Shown here: positions 49,875 through 61,160 of the stretch, piece by piece
Numbering within the stretch: position 1 is the first letter of the stretch
Layout of the letters: every line of letters starts with the position of its first letter
Assembly: GCF_036711975.1 (NCBI RefSeq)
Contig: NC_091972.1
Coordinates: 12,839,001 to 12,903,000, forward strand
Direction of reading: 5' to 3'
Length of the DNA stretch: 64,000 nt
Source of the DNA: Onthophagus taurus
Taxonomy: Eukaryota; Arthropoda; Insecta; Coleoptera; Scarabaeidae
Position numbers and translations under genes: made by a program
The notes under the pieces: generated by a model
The model's input: the letters and a program-made list of their open reading frames with translations, nothing else
Database searches by the model: none
What the model was told of the DNA's origin: nothing

Positions 49875-52800
49875 CTATGTTGCAGGCTTGTAAAATTTCT
49901 GGACGAATTGGATTAAATTGTATACTTGACCGGGACCCTTTGCAGTATCCATTTGAATAAACTCTTCTAAATTATGGGAATTACCTAAACAAAGCAAATC
50001 GTTGTAGAAGTGTACAAAGTAAAAGAAAAAATAATTAGTAATGATAAAAAATAAGTTAAAACAAATACTTGGGGTTGATATTGCTGGATAATTTGGTGGT
50101 GGTTTAATCCATGTACCATCAGGTCGTTTCATATGTCTTCGATCAGAAGCAAAATCTTTTAAGAATTCAGCAGCTGAAATAACTCGAAAATACCTAAAAA
50201 TATATATGATTAATATAAATTCAAGTTAAATAACCAATTTCCTTATGAAAGGGGTAGATACTCAAAGGATAGTACAAAGTCTCACAAAAGTCCGGGAGGT
50301 TAACATTGCGATGTTGCTCGTTTTTGTTGTATGAATGTGAAATGATACTCCCATGTTCATGTTATTGTTACTAAAGACTCCTCCAAAAATCCAAAGGATT
50401 GCTTTGGGCATTTTTAGATAATGGTTCGACGTAGACCGTTTCACGATTTTGAAGCTGAACAAGTCTGTGGTGACTCAAATGCACAATCCGTCGTTATCGG
50501 GAGACTGGAAGCATCGAGGAACGTCCAAGAAGTGGAAGACCAAAGACTCTCGTGACTCCCACCAGGGTCAAGCATGTCTGAGATAAGGTCAGCCATAATT
50601 CCAAGAGGACTCCCAGAAAATGGCTAAGGAGGTGAATATCCACTGTGAATATATGCACAAACATCGTTTGTGGATTCATAGCATCAAGATGCAAAAGACT
50701 CACTGATTTTTATAAATCAGGGGGACAAGATCAACTCCAAGAACTACCTTGATGATATTTTGATGAAGGAAGTACTTCCGTGGAGCCAGTACCACTTTAA
50801 CGGACGCCTTACTCACAAGAGAAAAATTTGCGTAATTTGAACCCCTTCGACTTTTCCATGTGATTATTCTTTGGGAGCAAGGCCTACTTCACACAAGAAT
50901 CTCGACAATCTGAAGCTTCGCCACTGTGGGTGCGATCTCCAAGCGTCTATGGGCTTGTACAAAAGGTGGATACTTCGAACTTTGATTGTACATTATTTTT
51001 TGTTAATGTTTGAATAAAATATATGCCAAATTTGATATCTCCATGTGCGTCCGTTATGTTTTTATTAACACAAATACCGTACTACCGGAGTTTTATGATA
51101 CCCTGTACTTTTGAGAAGCTCACAAAGATTTAGCAAATTAGTGAACCATTTCACAACTTGTTAATGATCCCCTGTAGTTTTCAAACAAATAAAGCTGCAT
51201 TACAAAGTGGCAAAACAAGGTTCAAAAAAAGTCTAATAATTAACTGTTTTGAATGGATTGAATCTTTTCTTGATGCAAAGTTAGTTAATTAAGTTATCTT
51301 GTGTGACAAGTTATTAATAACGATAATGATGTGGACTTACCTAAAATAATCCGGTTTCAAAATATGATCTGTACGAAATGTTTCCGTTACATATTTGTGC
51401 ACATAAGTTGGAAAGGGCAGTTCTGAATCTAAATCGTATACCAGGCACTTTTCTGGTTCTGGATGGTATAGAAATATTACATGATAATCCTGCAACGCAA
51501 AAGAAAATAGTAGAAGATCCCAAGCAAATAGAATTCATGATCTTTGGGAATAAGAAAATTTTACAAACTGATTTAAATAATGTTACTATTCCGATAAATG
51601 AAAGTGTAAAAAGTTGGGTGTTATTATGGATAACTCATTTAGACACAAAGAGCAGATTTCGTTGCTGTTATCGTCGCTGTTTGCCGTTAACACTAAAGAA
51701 ACAGCTGTGTGATTCACTGCTTCTATCTCATTTTGCCTACTGCGCTCCGCTTTACCATGCGTCAATTGATAGTATTGGTACTCCACGCATTCAAAGAGTG
51801 CAGAATGCTTGTTATACGGTATTCGAAAGTATGCTCGTATTTCGCATAAACTTCGTGACAATGGTTGGTTAAATATGTTCAATAGACGTAAATTGCTAAC
51901 GCTCTGTCTCTATAATAAAATTTTGACCAGTGGGAAACCTTCCTACCTGACAAACAAAATATCAGAAAATATATGCACAAAATATGTGCTTATCGTTGTG
52001 ATGTGCACAATCTGAATACGAGGTTCTGGGGTAGAATTTCTCCTCCTAAGTATAAGTTGTCACTATTTAGAAGATCATTCACGTACCAGATTTGTGTACT
52101 TTACAACGATTTTCCTGATGACCTAAAGATGTTATCTCTCAAAGAATTTAAGTCTATCCTTGTCAACTTGCTAATGAGAGATCAATAGTTTTTTCTTTTC
52201 TTTTATTTTTTTTTTAATTTACTTTTATTTGTATATGGTGTGTCATCTTTTACCTTCTTTTACCTTTTATCTTAATTATTCTCGTTTGCCGTGACATTGC
52301 TCACTATCTCGCGTTTTGCTTTGTAATAAAATTTTCGTTATAGGGGCACATTGTTGATATGCCATCTGGACCACGCCTTACATATTTTATTTATACATTG
52401 TAATTAAGTTTATTTAATTCAATAAAAGGCATTATTATTTCAGTTTTTGATTTGTTAACTAAGGAATGTTAGGTATGGTTAGTTTTCTTTTGTAATGTCA
52501 ATTATGCCATGAAAGAATGTTGAGCATGGTTAGTTTTCTTTTATAATGTCAATTATACCATGAAAGAATGTTAGGTAAGGTTAGTTCTGTTTATCAGGTT
52601 CTCAAGTAAAAAATGGTGAAAAATAATGTTATTGATTGTTGCATAACGCCAGGTAGATTTTCAATGATGCTATCTTTCTTGTCAATCCTATCATAACTAC
52701 ATAGATGGTCAATTAGTTACAAATGCAAAAAACCAAGATATATGATGATACCTTACATTTCGTTCAGTCCACCAATTACGGTTACCACCAAGAAAGTCTA

Positions 52801-55800
52801 ACTTTTAACATAATGTCGTCTATTTGTTATTATACCTTAATGACTTAAATTGAGGTTCATGAACCCCAAAGTGGTCTGTATATCAGGTACTGGAGGTCCA
52901 TGATGACGTTAAAAATACTGCACTCACTAGTCACTGTTGATCATTGGATAAGTTTAGGACAAGCTTACCCTAAAGTGGTGAAACGAGATATGTCGTTGTT
53001 AATATTGTTTTCTCCTACATACCTTTGTGAGTCGAGATTCTCAACATTAGTTGGAACAATAACTAAAAGACTGACTAGACGTGAAATATGATATGTGTTA
53101 TGAGTTGTCTGAGATAATTCCACAATTTAACGTAGTTATCGAAAAGTAGCAGCTTATTAATTTTATCTTTTACTGTGGCAATAAATAATACTATATTTTT
53201 AAAATATCTTGTTTTCTCTCCCTACACTTAAGTTTGTCAGGGGGCCATCAGATTGTCTATATGTTGCAAGTGATCCACAATAATGGAAAAGTTAAGAAAC
53301 ACTGACTTAAAGCAATATGAAATTGGGTTCAGCGTATTTTGTGGAACTGTACATTCGATTAAAATAGTTATTGAGATATTCAGCGTAATCGAAATAAGTA
53401 ATGGCGTTCATTGAAACTTGTATTCTGCTATAAATGCGTAATAAATACAAAAATGACATTATTTTTATTAATTTTTGTAATAATTAATATTAAAATTCAA
53501 AATCCCCTCTCTCTATAAACGCCGCTTTGGTGACGTTTACGAAGTTTTCGCGTAAGATCAAGAAGACACAAACGTGCATCGTTCGCGCATAAGATTCTCG
53601 TGGCATTTCGCTCATGCACCTTTTAAGTTGTGAAGATATTGAACTCTAAATGGAGGGGTCTTGACTTTTGACAATGATAGTAAATCTTTTAGATCTCTTT
53701 AGCCTCCTATCTCTTATCTTTAGCCTTTTTTTATGGGGATCTTCTAAAGCTAGCTTTATGGACCATGTGATCATTTAAGCATTCTTTAATCCAGCGGTAG
53801 ATAAGTGCATAACATTTGATAAAATTTATGCATTTTGCTGTTAGACTCTGTGATAAATTGATCTTTTTGATAAGTTGAACTTATTGAATAATATATGATA
53901 TGAACAATTTTTATATGGCACTGATTTATTAATAACACTTGCATAGTTGCGTAAACGTGCGAGGTGTACGGTCGCATAATCGCGTCTCTTGAGTTTCTAA
54001 GTAGTGTTGTGCGATTGTTATATTTGAGGCTTCTTTTTTGTTTTTTACATTCACCCGCGGGTGCTGGTCGGCGTGGTGTTTGATTTTGTTCGGTTTTGCA
54101 TTCAACATTTTTCGAAGGATTAATATATCTATTTTTACATATTCTTTCTTCCGCCGCGTTGTCGTATTCGCTCGTGTTGACCTTTGTCCTGTCGTTGGAA
54201 CCGGAATCCCCGTATCGATGTCGGGGTGCAAGATCTGCTCGTCTCGCCTGTCATCCAAGAGTCCTGGCCTTCAGTGCGGCGGCTGCCACGGGAACTTCCA
54301 CAATGCTCAACTGTACCGTCTCTTATCATCTATTCAGAATGATGTAAAGAATTTATCAAACAAATACGACGAGATTGTTAAGTCAATTTCCTTCTACGGC
54401 GACAAAATCACTGATTTCGAGCGAGCCCTTAACAATTTCGGTGATAAGATTAAGCAAGTCGATGCGCTGGTCGCTGTAAATTCTAAACTTAAGGCTGATC
54501 TAGCTGCTGCGGAGTGTCGCCTTGATCACCTCGAGCAGTATTCGCGGCTCAATAATCTGATCATCGCGGGAGTTCCCGAACATGTAGGAGAAAATCTTCC
54601 CGAAATTGTGTCCAACATTGCGGAAGCTATCAAATCTCCTATTGTGGCTTCCGATATAGATGCAGTTCATCGCTTGCCTCAAAGACCATCTCCAGGAAAA
54701 GACAAGTCGCGCGCTAAGGCCATTATAGTAAAGTTCACCTCCAGAATAACACGTGACCATATTTTTAACGCTGCCAAATTATATCGTCGCAGTGCCAATG
54801 GCCGTTGTCTGTCGATTCCCGACGTTGCGGATAATCTTTACATTAATGAACATCTTACGGCTCGTAACATGGACCTCTTTAGTAAGGTGCGAGAAATCGC
54901 GAGAAATAAAAACTACAAGTATATCTGGACGAAGAGCTGCGTGATCCATGTGCGGAAAGATGATAGAGCGAAGATTTTGGTGATCAAATCGTCGTCTGAC
55001 TTGAATAAATTGTAAGATGGCCCTCGTCGTTTTTATTGTTGTTCCTATCACTTTTTAACGGTTTATGGGTATCAGCTTCTATTATCAGAACGTCCGTGGT
55101 TTACGATCCAAGACTAATACTTGTTCAATCAATTCACATGCCTTATTGGCGGATTTTATCTGCCTTACTGAAACATTTCTTAATGATAGCATATCCGACA
55201 AGGAGTTACTCAACTCATCTTATACCGTATATCGTCGCGATAGAAATTCAACGGCTTCCACCAAGCGCGATGGTGGCGGAGTCCTTATAGCTGCGAAGCA
55301 TGGCTTTCATACCGTTCCCATGCCGAGTCTGCAAAGTGGTGCGGAGGACTTGTGGTTGAAAGTTCAGTGCGGTCAACTAATTTTTCTTTTGTGCTGTGTT
55401 TATCTTCCTCCTTCTGCTGATGAAGCGCTGAATCTGTTTTTGTCCAGTGTGTCTGCTGTGCGCGATGCCTACCCGGAAATTATGATTGTTATTATAGGTG
55501 ATTTCAACATGCCAACTATCTCTTGGTCTATGTCTGAAGATGATGTATTAATTCCCACAGGGAATTTCGACCGTCGCGCGATTGATTTTCTTAACATTTA
55601 TTCATATTGTAATTTTAGTCAATTTAATAATGTATCGAATATTAATAATAGAATTCTTGATCTTGTTCTATGCGCTAACGGTCGAGTCGAAAGCATACAC
55701 CTCTGCAACGATCCACTTGTGGATCCTGACTGCCACCATCCACCGTTTGAATTCTTATTATCGGGCATGTTCATTTGTCTGAGTCGATGGTCCGAATGTT

Positions 55801-58671
55801 CGCTTTCTTTTTAAGAACGCGAATTCCGGAGCTATCAAGTGTTTCTTAAATAGTATCGATTGGCAGACTGTTTTTGCTGGGATGGGCGTGGAGAGCATGG
55901 TTGAAGTTTTCTATGACCGCGTTAATTATGTAATTAACAGAGACGTTCCTAAGCGCTTTCTGCCTAAGCAACGTTTTCCTTGCTGGTACAAACGTTCAAC
56001 TATTCGTGTCATTAAAGAAAAGCTACTTTACCATAAAAAATGGAAATCTACTCGACATAATAGTGATTACTTGGCTTTCTCAATCTTGCGCTCCAGGTCT
56101 AAGAGGCTTATTGCGGCTGATTATAGAGGTTACTTAAACTCGATTCAGGCGGGGGTTATGGAAAATCCCAAAGGAATCTGGTCCTTTGTTAAGTCCAGGA
56201 AAGGGGATGTGTCTGGCTTGCCGGCCGCGATGTTTTCTGTTGATCAATATTTAAATCAGGGAATAGACAGTTGATATCTAATTATCGTCCAATTTCTATT
56301 ATCTCGTCTATTCCAAAGGTTTTTGAAAAAATTGTTTGCGATTACTTTAACCACTCTATTGCTCACTCTCTCATTACTGAACAACATGGATTCTTGTCTG
56401 GCCGATCGGTTGAGTCTAACTTAGTGTCTTATGTTAATTTTATTCATTCTACCTTAAATGAGGACTCACAGGTTGACGCAATTTATACCGATTTCTCTAA
56501 AGCCTTCGACAAGATTGACCATGGAATTCTTAAACAAAATTCTTTAACATTCCTGCCGGCATTGTGCGCTGGATAATGTCATATCTTTCTGACAGAAGTC
56601 AGGCAGTTAGGATGGGTAGCTTTTTGTCGGACTACAAACCCATCTCATCTGGTGTGCCTCAGGGAAGTCACCTTGGGCCCACATTATTTCTAATTTACAT
56701 AAACGACATTTCTAGGGTTTGTTATCAGAATAAGCAGACAGTTTACCAATTTTACAAGCATTAAATCCCTTTATATGGCATTTGTTAATAGCGTATTATC
56801 CTATGGTTCCATAGTGTGGAATCCTATGTACGCGGTCTATCGTGATCGCATCGAAGCGGTTCAACGACGCTTTGTACGCTATCTGGCTTACAAATATCAT
56901 CTTCCCTATTGCGATTACGATAGACGCTGTGTGGTTTTTAACTTATTATCCCTGCGGCAGCGTCGGCTAGTCTCAGACTTAATTTTTCTTTTCAAACTGG
57001 TCAATGGCTTGCTGGACGCACCTGATCTTCTGTCTGTGTTGAACTTTAATGTACCACAGCGTTTCACGCGGCGGAATACTACATTCCTTTTAGGCACATC
57101 GAACACGAACGCCCATCTAAACTCGCCTATCGTTCGGATTTTGAATACTTACAATCAGGACTTCAACAATGTTACTCTATTTGGACTCTCGTTGCGCTCA
57201 TTTAGAGAATTACTATTACGTAACGTTTAGTTGTTATCTTCTGTATTGTAGTACAATTATATAATATTCTTCGCTTTTTTTTTGTAACTTTTTTTAAACT
57301 ATCAATGCTGTTATTATTATTTTCATAGTTAATGTTATAATTATTGTTATTTTTTTTTTCTTTTCTCGTTTTTTTGCTTGGTATGTAGTTAAGTGCTTTG
57401 TTTTTATGAGGATGCTTCACTGGGGATATCCTCCCTGTTTGTGTCCCAATAATAAATAAATAAATAAATAAAACGTCCATCAATATGTAACAGAATATTA
57501 AAAATAGTATATTATATACTTCATTTTTTAGGGTTTCAGTTGGTATTACCTAGGACCATTATAAAATTTATGTTGTTTTCCTGATTTTTAATAACATTTT
57601 CAATAACTAAATAGTTGAGATTAAAATATTAATAAATTTTTAGATAAATAAATATATATTTTAAATAAGAAATGCTCAAATAAATGTCAGTGTGACATAT
57701 TTATTTCAAAACATGATGAAACAAAACTCCCTGTTAATTTTGCCAACTTTACAACAATTTGACAGGTATTATAGAGAAAAAAAAATAATTTAAAAATGTA
57801 ATTCAAATCAGCAAAATTTTTTTAAATTTGAATTAAAAACTTACCCATATAACTAATCTATCCTCATCTCTTCCAGCTCGTTGCCTCCACAAAGGAATGG
57901 TTCTACTAGGATTTGAAATAAACACAACAAAGCATTTTTGTAACTCTCCAGAATGCTTATTAATGACCTCCTGGCACAACTTGTAAACATTTTCTTCACT
58001 AAAATTATAATATTAAGTAAACATTTTACACATCATCTTAAAACATTGGACAATATAAAAGAATGAATACCATTTAACCAAAAACACAGCTTCTCTTTCC
58101 ATTTTAACAATGAAAATCAATAAATTAAGTTATAACACACAATAGAAAATTGTATGGTACACACACTCAATTGAAACTCATTGGAATAACATATTAGGTA
58201 ATATAAATGATAGGAAATATCTAATCTCAATAACACAAATTAATAAAAATATTTCCTACTGCTTTGACTTGTTTTCTTCAGCAAATATAACTGTTATCAA
58301 TGTGGGAGATAGTTTAATAACGTCCCAAGGGAAACAAAAAACTCGCATTCCTTGTTGTCACTAATTATTTTAATTGAACATTGTTAAAGTGGTTTTGCTG
58401 CTTTCTTTTCTACTTTTATAAACAAACCAATATTTTTTACCATTTCTATTTAAAACGCTTAAACCATTAAAACAAACGCTGTTTATAATTAAAACGTTCG
58501 TTTAAATCATATTGATAATGATCAGTAAATTGTTATCAACACTCACCAATAACAAGAAACGTAGGAGCAATCAGATTGTTTTGGAAATAGGTTAATCAAT
58601 AATTTTTTCGCATTTTGAAGAGTGTCGCCGGTTGGTTTTTGTATATAATTTCCTTTCGAATCGGACGCCAT
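49875..58671 (-). CDS. NTAQ1: Protein N-terminal glutamine amidohydrolase (NTAQ1/tungus), complete
   Basis: NTAQ1 deamidates N-terminal Gln to Glu in the Arg/N-degron pathway. The exons are 58671-58547, 57998-57845, 51489-51341, 50193-50069 and 49984-49875, giving 220 residues (human 205) with consistent phases. The triad is visible: Cys42 in SCYCEEN (codon split across exons 1-2), His96 in DYHVIFLYH, Asp112 in VYDLDSELPFP. ENVYKLCQEV, TIPLWRQRAG, FASDRRHMKRPDGTWIKPPP and LEEFIQMD follow the family closely. Intron 2 is 6.4 kb and intron 3 1.1 kb; both are largely transposon. The intron 2 acceptor lies about a dozen bases from LINE-derived sequence. The start is shared head-to-head with the PARP-like gene (457 bp between ATGs). 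Confidence 0.95.
50272..51112 (+). mobile_element. mariner-like element, decayed
   Basis: The left end AGTCTCACAAAAGTCCGGGAG (near 50278) and right end CTACCGGAGTTTTATGATACC (near 51087-51107) are imperfect inverted repeats. Inside, broken plus-strand frames show ERPRSGRPKTLVTP (the linker GRP motif), CEYMHKHRLWIHS, and EPLRLFHVIILWEQGL, corresponding to the mariner p.SPDLnplDy.lWg.le region. Many stops. It fills most of NTAQ1 intron 3. Confidence 0.7.
51500..52440 (+). mobile_element. 5'-truncated LINE, 3' part, next to NTAQ1 exon 3
   Basis: IEFMIFGNKK, KQLCDSLLLSHFAYCAPLYH, RIQRVQNACYT, GIRKYARISHKLRDNGWLNM, LFRRSFTYQICVLYNDFPDD and LKEFKSILVNLL parallel, block by block, the C-terminal half of the LINE at 18.6-19.3 kb. 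It is broken by frameshifts. The 3' end has an ATT-type tail near 52430. The upstream end merges with the antisense of NTAQ1 exon 3 in one plus-strand ORF (51378-51872), which is an accident of insertion. Confidence 0.8.
52462..52590. repeat. 51-bp tandem repeat, about 2.5 copies
   Basis: GAATGTTAGGTATGGTTAGT begins at about 52464 and related units begin at 52515 and 52566, period 51 bp, with few differences. Confidence 0.8.
52842..53311 (+). mobile_element. hAT remnant (ZBED/FAM200-like transposase end)
   Basis: 52900-53091 encodes VDHWISLGQAYPKVVKRDMS, then LLILFSPTYLCESRFSTLVG, the C-terminal hAT block with YLCE.rFS. The right side ends GTTAAGAAACACTG, like the CAGTG termini of this hAT group in reverse. 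ACTTAAA occurs at both sides (52843, 53305) and may be the remnant of a target duplication. Mostly deleted. Confidence 0.65.
54218..55015 (+). CDS. LINE ORF1 protein (zinc-finger/coiled-coil/RNA-binding)
   Basis: 265 residues. The ATG at 54218 was chosen because Cys motifs follow at once: CKICSSRL and LQCGGCHGNFH resemble a shortened PHD-type zinc finger. Then comes a predicted coiled coil (SIQNDVKNLSNKYDEIVKSI to AAECRLDHLEQYSR), the conserved block RLNNLIIAGVPE and a compact C-terminal domain ending NYKYIWTKSCVIHVRKDD. This layout is seen in ORF1 of CR1/Jockey-type insect LINEs, where it binds element RNA. No internal stop is present, although the partner ORF2 is dead. Confidence 0.8.
   Translation: MSGCKICSSRLSSKSPGLQCGGCHGNFHNAQLYRLLSSIQNDVKNLSNKYDEIVKSISFYGDKITDFERALNNFGDKIKQVDALVAVNSKLKADLAAAECRLDHLEQYSRLNNLIIAGVPEHVGENLPEIVSNIAEAIKSPIVASDIDAVHRLPQRPSPGKDKSRAKAIIVKFTSRITRDHIFNAAKLYRRSANGRCLSIPDVADNLYINEHLTARNMDLFSKVREIARNKNYKYIWTKSCVIHVRKDDRAKILVIKSSSDLNKL
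55065..57230 (+). pseudogene. LINE ORF2 (endonuclease-reverse transcriptase), broken
   Basis: The endonuclease starts MGISFYYQNVRGLRSKTN, with CLTETFLND, VIIGDFNMP and a changed end DPDCHHPPFEF (normally SDHxP). The RT pieces are NYRPISIISSIPKVFEKIV, YTDFSKAFDKIDHG (A) and GVPQGSHLGPTLFLIYIND (B), followed at once by thumb-like sequence (VLSYGSIVWNPMYAVYRDRI). The motif C YADD region is absent, so about 50-100 codons are deleted. There is another deletion before NYRPIS and at least four frameshifts. Confidence 0.85.
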
Positions 58672-59128
58672 CGTAACATTTACTTTAAATACCCTGGAAT
58701 TACTTAAATTGCCACCGCTTTCAATAAAAAGATGATTTTTAACTTATCTTTTTAGCGTTTGTATTTGTGACCAACTTCAGTTTGCAGGTGACCTTGATTG
58801 GCAAGTTGACATTTAAAACATTTACGTCACCATTATTTTGATGCCAACATAATTATTTTATTAAAACATTAACATTTTCAGTCGGTTTTACAACTATTTA
58901 AATAAAAGATTAAACCTTATCTTATGTACCATTTAATTCTTAATGTTAAAAAGCAATGTTTGTTTTATAAAAATAAGCATATCAGCTGACGAGTGATTCC
59001 CCTACTTTTGTTAACAAAATGAATCATAAAGTGCTTACCATTAGGTAGATACCAAAGTTCAGCAAATTCGTAGATTCTAATAGCTGTTCACGTCTTAAAC
59101 ATCGTTGCTAAATTATTTGTTTAAAAAA
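58672..59128. promoter_or_regulatory. Shared head-to-head promoter, NTAQ1 and PARP-like gene
   Basis: 457 bp separate the divergent start codons. No long ORF lies inside. A bidirectional promoter is inferred from geometry only. Confidence 0.45.
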
Positions 59129-60042
59129 ATGAATATGTTAAGAAATATCATGCATTTAATACCAGAAACATGGTCGAAAGAGTTTGAATATGAAAATAAA
59201 AGATATGTTTTAGTTGATTTGGACGAAGAAAGTGAAGAATACAAAGATGTTGAAAAAGATTTTAACAATACTATCGCGGTAACAGGGAAGCTAGTTATTC
59301 AAAGAATTCAACATTTAATTAATTATGCTAAATATGAATGGCACAAACTTATTCTGCAACATAATAATCAACCTTTTACAGTAAGTAATAAGTAGATTTA
59401 GCTTATAAACAAGGTGTGTCAGAACAGCTACTTTTTTTTTTAAATGGTTGTAAAGATATTTTAATATTTTTTTAGCGCCTAAATTTTGTTTCAAAAGGAT
59501 ATAATAATAAAAGTATAATTTGAGGTAGCTCCACAAACAAAATTAACATAGAACTAAACATCTATCATAAGTATGCATCATTCAAATCAGAATCCAACTC
59601 AGGTTATTCCCCAAGTTTCTCCATTCCATGTTCTTAGATAAACTCAGGGTATTCCCCAACCTATATGTTGTATAAATCAAGGATAGTAGTTCTAGTTTTA
59701 ATTGTTATTCAGCGCTAAATTATTGTATATTTTTATTGAACTAAAAGTAGAACTAGAATCATTCGGGTTTAGCCATCTTAAGAGACATATGGTTAACTAC
59801 TTTTGTGGCAGATTTATTGCAACAACATTGTTTGAAACCAAATTTTTTTTTAGGAGATGTTTAAATATGAAAGAGTATCTGAAGCAAGTCTTAATAGGTA
59901 TTTGGATGGAAGTTTATGGACGAGGATGCCTCACAGTACTTCAAACAATATTTTCATTCGTTTTTTAACATTACAAGATAGTTATTTTGAAAAAAGAGAT
60001 TCATCTGCTTATCCGCAATATATAATTAAATCATCTCCTTAG
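59129..60042 (+). CDS. Small PARP-like protein lacking the catalytic core (146 aa)
   Basis: Exons 59129-59380 and 59854-60042; donor GTAAGT, acceptor TTTTAG, phase 0. The N-terminal half, EYKDVEKDFNNTIAVTGKL, then VIQRIQHLINYAKYEWHKL, fits the opening of a PARP catalytic domain (Y..V...F..T......I.RIQN...w..Y). The end, SSAYPQYIIKSSP, resembles the closing strand (YPeYLI). The HGT, Tyr and Glu segments that bind NAD are not seen between them, and total length is well below a normal PARP domain of about 200 residues. It may be a degenerate, enzymatically dead PARP, or an unrelated small protein with chance similarity. The start is the first ATG after AAAAAA; an upstream exon cannot be excluded. 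The intron holds the interspersed repeat also found at 9.5 kb. Confidence 0.55.
59570..59800 (+). repeat. Interspersed repeat, second copy of the 9.5-kb repeat
   Basis: CTAGTTTTAATTGTTATTCA, then CGCTAAATTATTGTATATTT and AGTAGAACTAGAATCATTCG, ending TTAAGAGACATATGG. It matches the reverse strand of 9530-9780 with the blocks rotated. It lies wholly in the PARP-like gene's intron. Confidence 0.65.
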
Positions 60043-60086
60043 TTAATATTTTCCAAGAAAAACACTTTCATTTTGACTGAACTTTA

Positions 60087-60290
60087 AAACATTTTATTTA
60101 GTATTTCCATTTTATAAAGTATTATTTTATTTGTAACAAAACTTGTGTTTTTGCATAATCAAGTTTTTTTTTTTTTGTTATAATCATTTTATAATGTTTA
60201 ATATTAAAACATTTCATTTAATATTTCTATTTTTTAATCATTTTTATTTATTTTGTAACAAAACTTGTATTTTTGTACAATAAAGTTTTT
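60087..60290. repeat. Duplicated AT-rich segment between convergent gene ends
   Basis: AAAACATTTTATTTAGTATT followed by TTTGTAACAAAACTTGTGTT (60087-60170) recurs at 60206-60290 with minor changes, about 119 bp apart. The second copy has AATAAA at 60279 (plus strand), a candidate polyadenylation signal of the PARP-like gene. AAATAAA on the minus strand near 60248 could serve CINP. Confidence 0.7.
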
Positions 60291-60293
60291 TAA

Positions 60294-61007
60294 TTACATT
60301 TTTTTATGACCAGTTTCTACAAGTAAAGCCTCCAATTTCATCCTGATATCATTACTTACATATTGCTGATGAACCCAACAAGCTGCGTGAAATAGAGCTT
60401 CATATCTATTTTTTGAATAAGCAATATTGCTTAAAACATATTCTTTTCTCTATAATAAAATTGATCTTAAATATACTTATTACTCACACCTTATTGCTTA
60501 CATAAAGTTCTGAATTATAAGCTTTTGCTATTTCAGAAACAATCTCAGAGATTTGTCTACAGGTTAATGAAAAAAATAAGGGTTCCTCTTGATGTTGTAA
60601 TTTCCCCATGGAAGCCAATTGATTAGAAAGAAAATTTAAGGACTGCGCATACACTTCTAAGCGACGATAAGTTTCTCCCAAGTCATCCATAAGCTTATCT
60701 AAACCTTTCGGAAACTCCTCTTTACTATCACTTTTTATTAAAGCTATTTGTTTCACTAAAAGCGCTCCATTTACGTGAGTTTCGTTCCATTTTTGTATAT
60801 TATTGTAAAAGTCTGCTATAACATCTCTTGTAACTCTAGGAAGTCCTGTCAAATTTCTTTGACCAGCTAAAGCAGCTGGACTTTGTTGAACTAAAAATAT
60901 GTGATATCACCAATCGAAATTAAATGAATTAAATATTTACGTATTAAAGGGGAATACAAAGGTGATTGTACAGCCTTACTTGGCGATTTTGTTGGTGTAG
61001 AAGACAT
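60294..61007 (-). CDS. CINP: Cyclin-dependent kinase 2-interacting protein (CINP), complete
   Basis: Exons 61007-60941, 60890-60490 and 60449-60294 give 207 residues (human 212). Phases agree. Human CINP binds CDK2 and replication/checkpoint proteins. Visible: a short Ser/Pro/Lys N-terminus (MSSTPTKSPSKAVQSP, possible CDK sites), then DFYNNIQKWNETHVNGALLV, a helical middle (LDKLMDDLGETYRRLEVYAQ) and the diagnostic end WVHQQYVSNDIRMKLEALLV-ETGHKK, matching WLHQPYV.SDSRLHLE..LLETGH in vertebrates. Exon 2 uses the donor GTGTGA: the adjacent better-looking GTGAGT two bases on would break the frame. The PARP-like gene ends 251 bp away in convergent orientation. Confidence 0.92.
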
Positions 61008-61160
61008 TTTAATTTTGAAAAGAAAATAAAAAAAAAGTGTGGTTATGTCAATTTGATGGTTGCTAGGAAATCATATTAGTCGGAAGTTAGTTCCTAATCG
61101 TTTTTGATTACCGCATGTATTGTCAAATGTCAAAAATGGAATCTAACCTTAAATATTGAA
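61008..61160. promoter_or_regulatory. Shared head-to-head promoter, CINP and MTPAP
   Basis: Only 153 bp lie between the divergent start codons of CINP (minus) and MTPAP (plus). Such spacing is typical of bidirectional promoters. No specific factor site is claimed. Confidence 0.6.

Larger units (their letters stand above)
53990..57472 (+). mobile_element. Non-LTR retrotransposon with intact ORF1, inactive ORF2
   Basis: ORF1 (54218-55015) is followed after 49 bp by ORF2 (55065-57230, disrupted), a 3' UTR and a tail of AATA repeats at 57450-57472. The left boundary is uncertain; the GC-richer sequence from about 53940 looks like element 5' UTR. It lies in NTAQ1 intron 2, in the opposite orientation to that gene. 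Confidence 0.85.

Noticed and set aside
51378..51872. 164-codon plus-strand ORF
   Set aside because: Its first 40 codons are antisense of NTAQ1 exon 3 and the rest is a LINE fragment; not a gene.
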